A DNA stretch of 12,306 nucleotides from Campylobacteraceae bacterium (GTDB lineage: Bacteria > Campylobacterota > Campylobacteria > Campylobacterales > Sulfurovaceae): positions 1 through 12,306 of the forward strand of contig JALSQJ010000105.1 of assembly GCA_026985495.1 (NCBI GenBank), written 5' to 3'. Made by a program: the position numbers and the translations under genes. The notes under the pieces are model-generated. The model was given only the letters and a program-made list of their open reading frames with translations, was not told where the DNA came from and made no database searches. Below are positions 5,834-12,306 of this stretch, in pieces (within the stretch, counting starts at the first letter, position 1; each line of letters begins with the position of its first letter).

Positions 5834-8800
5834 CTATTTAGCTAGTTTAATTGATGAGACAACCAATTTACCTTTTTCTTCAATTATGGTTAAAAGGTGA
5901 TTGCTTACCCCTTTTAGGCTCTTTTTACCATTTGATATAGTGTAGTTAAAGGTAATTTTAACCTCTATTTCATCTCTACTCTCTTTAATAATATCTGTTT
6001 TGATATTATCATAACTTCGTGTTGCCCAATCCTTAAAGTAGTCTGTTTTATCAGTTAAAAGCATCTCTTTTGTTACATTTTCTCTTCCAAAATAGTGTTT
6101 AAGTGGATAGCTAAAGTAGTCTGCAAACTCTATTGGATTTGTGCTTGACATCTCTTTTGTATATATCTCTCTTACTAATGCCTCTGCACTCTCTTTAGTT
6201 AATATTTTTGCCTTTTTTGTTTTAGGAGCTTTCCATAACTCAATAGATGTAACAAGAAGTTTATGGTTTTGTGCTGTTAGGGTGATTAGATGGTTGCTTC
6301 TTCCTTTTAATCTTTTTTTACCATTGTAGAGTGTGTAGTCAAAACTTATTTTTACCTCTATCTGTTTAGATAGTTTTGTGATACTACTAGCTTTTATCAC
6401 CTCTGTTTTTATATTGCTATAGATTCGCTTAGACCATTTTTTAAAGTACTCTCGTTTATCTTTTAGGAGTTCCTCTTTTTTGAAATTTTTGGTTCTAAAG
6501 TAAATATTAAGTGGAAATTTGAAAAATTGGATAAACTCATTAGGGTTGTTACTATTCATCTCTTTGGTATATATCTCTTTAACTAACTCTTGGGCTTGAG
6601 TATTAATCATATTGAGATGTTTATTTTTTGGGGCTACCTCTTTTACTACTTTTTTTACTTTTTTATAGTTTTTTAATCTATCTACAATAACCTCTTTTGC
6701 CCCTTTGGCATAAGCTTTTATACGTGTGTCATACATCGCTTCTGTTATAAGAGCAGGGAGTTTACACTCTCCTACGCTACTTGCTAGAAGAGGAGTGTAA
6801 AAAACTCCTCTATTTTCAATATTATAATAGCTGTTTTTGTAACTGTCCCATCTTCTTTTTCTTGGTAGATTTATAAATGATAAAACACGGTCATCGCGTA
6901 TCTCTTTATGTTCAAATGCTATATTTTCATCTTTAAATAGAGCTTTTTTCTCTTTAATGTTGTTATTGACAATCTCAAAACATGCAGGGATTCGCTGGTT
7001 AACTACAACATGGTCAATCTTTCCATAGTTTACAACTGTCACTTTAGAGAAGAGTCTGTCGCCCCTTTTTAGTTTTTTAAGATTTACCTCATTACCATTT
7101 TCATCAATAAATTGACGTTGAATACTTAATGGCTCTTTAGTGGAGAGCTGATTGTAAAGAGGCTTCTCCTCATTGTAAAGTAGCTCTAGGTTATAGCTAA
7201 GGTTTGAGCCGTGTGGGTTTATGGTTACGCTACTGTTTGTAATGTGATTTAACATTAAAACATCTGAATGGGTGTAGTTTTTTGTTTGATTGTTTACTGT
7301 TAATGTTACGTCCATTTTTGATTTTTTAGGTTTACCTAAATAGATACTCACTGCTTTTAGTGCCATCGCTTTACTTTGGGTAGAGTAGAGGTGAGAGAAC
7401 TCATTTTTTATCTTCTCTAAATCTCTACTATCTTTGTTGAAATATTTAGTTTTAACTATAAAGTGCAACATCATATCTCGAACATTGGATTCAAAATCAC
7501 CTGTTGTATCGCTATATATTTTGTAGGAGTAGCGTGAGAGGTCATAACTGTTGTCATTAAATAGTTTTTTAGCCTTCTCTTTTTCACCTTGCATCTTTAA
7601 TATTGCCGACATGTAGTAGGTTGCTAAAAAATGCCCTTTGTAGATACCTTTTTCATAAAGCATATTTGCCATACTTATTGGTAAAGCACCATTTTGGGCT
7701 AAAATATACCCTGCATAGACTCTATGGAAATTGGTGTAATATCCACTATAATTGCCTGTTTTATTTACTACATTTTTTAGCATTTTTATAATTTTCTTTT
7801 TAAAATCATTTTTAACTTCAGCACCATCTTGTGCAAGGTCAAGTAGAGTCTCAGAAGCGTAAAGTGAGGCGTAAGCATGAACCTTTTTCCCTCCTTGCCA
7901 ATAGGTAAACTCACCATAATAGTTTTGCATGTTATCTAACTTTTTAATCCCCTCTAAGATAAAGTGTTTACGCTCTCTATCTAGGTTTTTATCATCTAAA
8001 AAGGGTTCGGCATAATGCATAGCCGTAAGTTTAGATGAGGTCTGTTCAGCACAACCATAAGGGTAGCTTATTAGGTAGTTCAACTCATCTCTCAATGCTC
8101 CAATGGGGTTGTCGGAGAGTGTGATAAAAAGTCGTGCATCTTCATACCCTTTTGGTAGGGTAATAGTTTTAGGTTTGTTGGTAACTCCTCTAAAGCTTTT
8201 TGTGGCTAATGCATAAGGGCTAAAGGTTGGAAGCTCTGCACTTTTGGTTACTTGTTTTGCACCATAGGTTGCAGTAAGGGTGATGTTTCCATCTCCTATC
8301 TTTGAACTTTTAAGTTGAGCTGTAAGTAGGGTTGAGCTATTTGGTTTAACCACAAGAGTATTTTTAGAAAGTTTAAAGTGAAGATTTGGGGAGGTGGTTG
8401 CTAAAAGCTCTACTGTTTTAGGGTGGGCAGTGGTATTAAAGAGTCTAATCGGAACCTCTATGGTATCTCCTTTTAAGATATATCTTGGGTATGATGGTTT
8501 AATCATCACATCATCTTTAATAGTAATATCTTGACTTGTTACTCCAACGGAGTTGCTGTTTAGTGCAATGGCAACTACAGAGGCACGACCATTGAACTCG
8601 GGAATATTTATCTCTATTTTGGCCACACCATTTTTACTCTGAACTATACCCGACCAAATCATAAATGGCTTAATCCATTTTCCAAATTCAGGTGCAAGGT
8701 GTTTTTGACGCTTATTAAGTAAATCTCCTGCTCCAAAATCGACCAATTTCCCCTTTGCAATGTGACATAAGAGTTGGTCATAGAGGTCGTAGTAGCTTAA

Positions 8801-11800
8801 TGATTGTTTCGATTTTTCATTAAAAAAGTTAAATATTTTTGGCTCTTTTTGATTGATGAGTTGTAAGATTCCTCTATCGACAATAGATATAAGCACTTTA
8901 GATGGTTTAGAGGTTTTTACCTCTATTTTAAGGTTTGTTTTCGATTGTGCTGTTTTTGGAAGATTGAGTTTAATATCTATTTTATGCTTTTCTCGGTTTG
9001 GTTTTATAAATTTGTACCCCATTGCTCTAAATGGGATAAGGGTCGATTCTGTATTGGTTGCTCTAAATGCTATAGCATGAAGGTAGAGACCCCTTTTTAG
9101 TTTTTGTTTAATGGTAATTGAGCCTTTAGCTACCCCTTTGTGTATAGGGATTAATTTGTAATTACCAACTCTACTACCCTCTAAAGTAAGTAGAAGTTGC
9201 CCCTCTAAAATAGGTGATTTAACTTCTACATCAATAGTGTCTCCTTGTTTATATAGCCTATTTTTAAAGTGAATATCAAGAGATTTTAGGTCATTTTTAG
9301 GTGATATACTGGTGTAGTTCCACCACCAAACATTAAAGTCAATAGAGGCAGAGTGTCCACCTATTAGGTCATTGACCTCAACAATAAAATCACCGTTGTC
9401 ATTAATCTTTCTTGAGAAATTTTCATTTGAATGAATGGTAAAACTCTCTACTTCTGTTATCTCTTTTGTCCAGTTGTAGTTTCCGTTACTATAGTTGTAG
9501 TGCCACTCTATTTTTTTAATATGAACATAGAGTTTTCTATCTATCTCTTTTGAGGTTATAGGGTCAATTAGAACTGCTTTACCTTTTAGCTTTTGACCCT
9601 TCTCAAGAGAGGTTGCTCCTATTTTTAACCCTACCATAGCGTTGTAGGGGAAAATCTTAACTTTTTTATAGGTGGAGACAGGTTGTGCATCGTCCATAAC
9701 TGTTACCCCAATCATTGTCTCTAAAATAGATGGGACTTTACCTTGAATATGAGCAGGGAAGAGTAGTTCAAACTCTCCTTTGTTGTCTAGTAAAATATCT
9801 TCTGTGTGGTTAAGGTATGAATCTATTGCCTCTTCATTGAGATGGTGATTGCTAAAGGTATATTCTTTGTAAGCCTTATTGTGGTAGTCAATAGGACGAG
9901 CCATAAAGCTTACTTTTCCTGATAAATTAGACGATGGAGCTCCAAATAGATATGATGAGCTGATATTAATATCCATAATCTCATTGGTACGATAGATTGT
10001 TTTATCAGTGGCTATATGGTTCTCTATTTTAGGTGGCATAAATGCTTCCACTTTAATCTTTTTATACCCTATCTGTTTGTTTCCCATATAGACACGTAGA
10101 TAGTGGTCGCCTGTTTTGTCATTTACTCCAAGTTGGTAACTAAAATCAACCAATCCATAGTTGTCGGTATGGTATATTTTTTTATAAACCGTTGCTCCAT
10201 GACTATCTTTTAACACCACTTTAATAGGAAGCTTAGAGGCTGAGATAAAATCTCTATCTTTTACAGTAATCAGTGCATGAATTTTACTCTTTGGACGGAC
10301 AATATTAGATTGAAAATAGACAAATGCTTTAAAGCGTTCTTCTGTTTCTAAAATTTTATATGGTGTTGCTCCCGATACATTTTGGGTAAGAGCTAAAAAA
10401 TTTCTGTCATCTTTAGTGCGTACAATCACCCCTTTAGGCGAACTTTTTAATAGTTTAGGGTTATGGATAATAGCTACCCCTTTAGTGTTGGTGGTAGCTC
10501 TTCCTAAGAGAGCATTGTTTGCACCATAAATCTCTACAGTAGCACTCTTTACAGGTTGTGCTTTATCGAGAGTAAGAATAGAAACAAATGCCTCTTCTTT
10601 TCCTACATTGACAGCAATACCTAAGTTTGAGAGAAAAAGGGTAGTAGTGGTAAACTTTTCATTATCTTCTTTGTTAAAGTGCAGAGTAATCTTATAAACC
10701 CCTACAGGTAGAGCATTTTTGCTTAAATCGGAGAGTTTAAATTTCTGTTTGGTAATTACATTTTTTTTATTATTTAATATCAATTTTTTAGTGAAAATCT
10801 CTTTAGTATAACTATCTAAAGAGTCTCTATTAGCACCATTAAAGTTCATAAAATAGCGTAAGTTGTCATCTAAAACACGCTCTACAACTAAAGTGGCATG
10901 ATTAACATTTACAGAAGAGAAAGAGAACTCTCCACGGTTCGAGATGTATGGTTTCTCTTTATCAAACATGATACTCTCTTTTCGTTCCCCTGTTATTAGG
11001 GTGTAGTGTTTATCCTCTTTTAGCTCTCTATAGTAGGTCTTTAAGCCCCTCTTTAGGGTTACATTATAGCGATGGTTAGGCTTAAATTCACTAGAGGTTA
11101 CATCGTGGTAGTAGTAGGAGTCTTTAATATTATATTTTTTGCGTGTTTCATAGTTAATATATCTATTCTCTCCCACTTTAAAATCATCTATCCCCTCAAT
11201 GGCAATGGCATCTCTACTGTTTCCAATAAGGTCATCATTTACAAAAATTCTCAAAGCAAATTGACCATTTTCAAGAGCCACCATTTGTGGTGAGTCTTTT
11301 AGTGTTAATCTCTTTCTATTTGAATCTAAATCTATCTTCTGTGGTTCATTAAATGTGTTACTATAACTCTTAGTAAAGAGTTTTCCAAATTTGGTTTTTA
11401 GTTTTTTGTTGATGGTGAGTTTTAAAGGGTACTGCTCAATCTTTTCATCTATCTGAAGAACTAAATATTGCCCCTCACTACTTACGACACTATAGTGGAG
11501 TTCTGTTTTTGTCATTTTGTTAAGCTTCGTAATCTTAAGTGCTTTTTGAATAGTTTTGGTGTCAATCTCATCATTAAATGTTAGACGAAACATCTTATTG
11601 TGTTTAAAGAAATCAACGTTCAGAAGAGAAAAGTTGTTAGTAGAGAATGAGAAGTTCTCTTTGTTATAGTGGCACTCATATTTGGTAGATGCATGAAGTT
11701 GTTTTTTGGGAATAACTTTAAGTCTTGTTGGGGATTCAACCTTATAGACAGCATCAAGTTGAGGTAAACACTTAAGGAGAGGTTTGTGGGTATAGGTAAT

Positions 11801-11935
11801 GGAGTCATCAAAAGTATTTACCGTAGCTTTAATAACAAAAGGGCTATTGAGAGGTGTTACACCAACAAGAGTAGAGATGGTATTTGCAAAAAGTAATTTG
11901 GCAAAGAGTATGGTAAAAAGAGTATATTTTAACAT
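5834..11935 (-). CDS. Bacterial alpha-2-macroglobulin with two C-terminal NTF2-like domains
   Basis: The 2033-residue protein is a YfhM/YfaS-type bacterial alpha-2-macroglobulin, a periplasmic protease trap. Residues 1-18 form a signal peptide (MLKYTLFTILFAKLLFANT) with no lipobox Cys, unlike the lipid-anchored E. coli YfhM. Macroglobulin beta-domains follow, with an MG2-like module at about 533-630. The alpha-2-macroglobulin family domain starts near W1094 (FMIWSGIVQ). The thioester motif is intact: YPYGCAEQ with Cys1295 and Gln1298, in an alpha-helical thioester domain. The typical C-terminal macroglobulin domain ends near 1751. A Lys-rich linker (1752-1779) then leads to two related domains (1780-1900 and 1915-2033), making it longer than the roughly 1650-residue E. 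coli protein. The ATG lacks a strong Shine-Dalgarno sequence. It lies 75 nt after a pbpC-like gene and 17 nt before modB. Trapping of proteases is family knowledge; the role of the extra domains is unknown. Confidence 0.9.
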   Translation of the reverse strand: MLKYTLFTILFAKLLFANTISTLVGVTPLNSPFVIKATVNTFDDSITYTHKPLLKCLPQLDAVYKVESPTRLKVIPKKQLHASTKYECHYNKENFSFSTNNFSLLNVDFFKHNKMFRLTFNDEIDTKTIQKALKITKLNKMTKTELHYSVVSSEGQYLVLQIDEKIEQYPLKLTINKKLKTKFGKLFTKSYSNTFNEPQKIDLDSNRKRLTLKDSPQMVALENGQFALRIFVNDDLIGNSRDAIAIEGIDDFKVGENRYINYETRKKYNIKDSYYYHDVTSSEFKPNHRYNVTLKRGLKTYYRELKEDKHYTLITGERKESIMFDKEKPYISNRGEFSFSSVNVNHATLVVERVLDDNLRYFMNFNGANRDSLDSYTKEIFTKKLILNNKKNVITKQKFKLSDLSKNALPVGVYKITLHFNKEDNEKFTTTTLFLSNLGIAVNVGKEEAFVSILTLDKAQPVKSATVEIYGANNALLGRATTNTKGVAIIHNPKLLKSSPKGVIVRTKDDRNFLALTQNVSGATPYKILETEERFKAFVYFQSNIVRPKSKIHALITVKDRDFISASKLPIKVVLKDSHGATVYKKIYHTDNYGLVDFSYQLGVNDKTGDHYLRVYMGNKQIGYKKIKVEAFMPPKIENHIATDKTIYRTNEIMDINISSSYLFGAPSSNLSGKVSFMARPIDYHNKAYKEYTFSNHHLNEEAIDSYLNHTEDILLDNKGEFELLFPAHIQGKVPSILETMIGVTVMDDAQPVSTYKKVKIFPYNAMVGLKIGATSLEKGQKLKGKAVLIDPITSKEIDRKLYVHIKKIEWHYNYSNGNYNWTKEITEVESFTIHSNENFSRKINDNGDFIVEVNDLIGGHSASIDFNVWWWNYTSISPKNDLKSLDIHFKNRLYKQGDTIDVEVKSPILEGQLLLTLEGSRVGNYKLIPIHKGVAKGSITIKQKLKRGLYLHAIAFRATNTESTLIPFRAMGYKFIKPNREKHKIDIKLNLPKTAQSKTNLKIEVKTSKPSKVLISIVDRGILQLINQKEPKIFNFFNEKSKQSLSYYDLYDQLLCHIAKGKLVDFGAGDLLNKRQKHLAPEFGKWIKPFMIWSGIVQSKNGVAKIEINIPEFNGRASVVAIALNSNSVGVTSQDITIKDDVMIKPSYPRYILKGDTIEVPIRLFNTTAHPKTVELLATTSPNLHFKLSKNTLVVKPNSSTLLTAQLKSSKIGDGNITLTATYGAKQVTKSAELPTFSPYALATKSFRGVTNKPKTITLPKGYEDARLFITLSDNPIGALRDELNYLISYPYGCAEQTSSKLTAMHYAEPFLDDKNLDRERKHFILEGIKKLDNMQNYYGEFTYWQGGKKVHAYASLYASETLLDLAQDGAEVKNDFKKKIIKMLKNVVNKTGNYSGYYTNFHRVYAGYILAQNGALPISMANMLYEKGIYKGHFLATYYMSAILKMQGEKEKAKKLFNDNSYDLSRYSYKIYSDTTGDFESNVRDMMLHFIVKTKYFNKDSRDLEKIKNEFSHLYSTQSKAMALKAVSIYLGKPKKSKMDVTLTVNNQTKNYTHSDVLMLNHITNSSVTINPHGSNLSYNLELLYNEEKPLYNQLSTKEPLSIQRQFIDENGNEVNLKKLKRGDRLFSKVTVVNYGKIDHVVVNQRIPACFEIVNNNIKEKKALFKDENIAFEHKEIRDDRVLSFINLPRKRRWDSYKNSYYNIENRGVFYTPLLASSVGECKLPALITEAMYDTRIKAYAKGAKEVIVDRLKNYKKVKKVVKEVAPKNKHLNMINTQAQELVKEIYTKEMNSNNPNEFIQFFKFPLNIYFRTKNFKKEELLKDKREYFKKWSKRIYSNIKTEVIKASSITKLSKQIEVKISFDYTLYNGKKRLKGRSNHLITLTAQNHKLLVTSIELWKAPKTKKAKILTKESAEALVREIYTKEMSSTNPIEFADYFSYPLKHYFGRENVTKEMLLTDKTDYFKDWATRSYDNIKTDIIKESRDEIEVKITFNYTISNGKKSLKGVSNHLLTIIEEKGKLVVSSIKLAK
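5837..6193 (-). repeat. Second C-terminal NTF2-like repeat of the macroglobulin
   Basis: Encodes residues 1915-2033. It aligns with the preceding unit over EIYTKEM, NP-x-EF, PL-x-x-YF, YFK-x-W, NIKT, IEVKI-x-F-x-YT and NGKK-x-LKG-x-SNHL-x-T, at about 60% identity counted by eye. The helix-rich first half and the three or four beta-strands that follow suggest an NTF2/SnoaL-like cone fold. That fold call is an inference from pattern only. Confidence 0.75.
6194..6598 (-). repeat. First C-terminal NTF2-like repeat of the macroglobulin, with linker
   Basis: Encodes residues 1780-1914, including a short Lys-rich linker at its end. It carries a 6-residue insertion relative to the second unit (around SSITKLSKQ). 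The DNA at 6557-6578 matches 6149-6170 in the second unit at 21 of 22 positions, offset by 408 nt (136 codons), showing a tandem duplication. Confidence 0.75.
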
Positions 11936-12010
11936 TTTGAGTTCACTTTTTATGAATGGTACTCTTATTTTTCTTTATTTTGGTGTTAAAATAGAAGATT
12001 ATGGTTTTTT

Positions 12011-12306
12011 TTATCTCTCTATATTAAAAAAGTTAATAGTTCTCATCTTTGCCCCCTCATCTAAACATGATATGGTATGTTTTTTTGGCTCTAAATAGTG
12101 GTAGATGGCCTTTCCAGATTGTGCAACAATTGGGGGTTGTTGGTCAATAAGCCAATAGATAGTACTATTCTCTTCAAAGGAGAAACACTCTAATTTGGTC
12201 TCTTTTAATTCGTTTGGTAGAAGCTTGTTTCTTATATATTGTTTCTCATTGATGGGGCTTGTAATGAGTGGTTTATACCCTCTCCACTCTTGGTAACATC
12301 TATGGT
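12011..12306 (-). CDS. pbpC: C-terminus of penicillin-binding protein 1C (partial)
   Basis: Only the last 98 codons lie in the window; the gene enters from the right edge and stops with TAA at 12013-12011. The segment contains SPINEKQYI, then a beta-rich stretch with ECFSFEENSTIYWLIDQQ, then KAIYHYLEPKKHTISCLDEGAK before the end. This matches the C-terminal domain of PbpC (BiPBP_C), which closes with a glycine or Pro-containing turn, H-x-(I/L)-x-C-x-D and a final strand. PbpC is a bifunctional glycosyltransferase/transpeptidase that makes peptidoglycan. Its genomic partnership with bacterial alpha-2-macroglobulin, encoded next, is well known and supports the call. In E. coli the macroglobulin gene comes first; here pbpC is upstream. 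The catalytic domains are outside the window, so completeness cannot be judged. Confidence 0.8.
   Translation of the reverse strand, partial: HRCYQEWRGYKPLITSPINEKQYIRNKLLPNELKETKLECFSFEENSTIYWLIDQQPPIVAQSGKAIYHYLEPKKHTISCLDEGAKMRTINFFNIER

Noticed and set aside
11968..11996. Weak inverted repeat in the pbpC-macroglobulin spacer
   Set aside because: The stem is a few A/T pairs (TATTTT / AAAATA) with no U-tract, so it is not called as a terminator.
11799..12098. Plus-strand open frame across the macroglobulin start and pbpC end
   Set aside because: It runs antisense to two supported genes; its residues show no domain pattern and no good ribosome binding site.

Overview
The window comes from a low-GC bacterial chromosome and most resembles a Campylobacterota (Sulfurimonas/Sulfurovum-like) genome. 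That placement is an inference. It rests on A/T-rich tightly packed genes, a stand-alone Aer/CetB-type PAS protein, a ferredoxin:thioredoxin reductase catalytic subunit, ModB/ModC-type transporter genes and many lipoproteins. There is no RNA gene, CRISPR array or insertion sequence that I can see, and no gene-free stretch exceeds 300 bases.

Left part (1-4354), surface and sensory genes. A lipoprotein gene cut by the window edge (1-66, minus) follows a lipoprotein with a zinc-metallopeptidase motif (169-1830, minus). A divergent intergenic region then leads to a CetB/Aer-like PAS sensor (2021-2584, plus). Its 3' end overlaps that of an NlpC/P60 lipoprotein (2577-3350, minus, TTG start), and a shared inverted repeat over both stop codons looks like a two-way terminator. 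Divergent from the NlpC gene is a small lipoprotein with an internal repeat (3524-3970, plus), followed by the ferredoxin:thioredoxin reductase catalytic subunit homologue (4016-4354, plus).

Right part (4363-12306), one long minus-strand run. In transcription order it contains the C-terminus of a PbpC-type penicillin-binding protein (cut by the edge), a 2033-residue bacterial alpha-2-macroglobulin with an intact thioester motif, then modB and modC. Gaps are 75 nt, 17 nt and a one-base overlap, so a single transcript is plausible. PbpC plus alpha-2-macroglobulin is a known pairing, thought to combine peptidoglycan repair with trapping of invading proteases in the periplasm. Unusual here are the tandem pair of about 120-residue NTF2-like domains on the C-terminus of the macroglobulin, the lack of a lipobox on that protein, and the molybdate-type transporter genes placed directly behind it with no modA in view.

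The strongest candidate for something undescribed is the macroglobulin/double NTF2-like fusion. Next are the stand-alone reductase subunit with altered cysteine spacing and the metallopeptidase lipoprotein.
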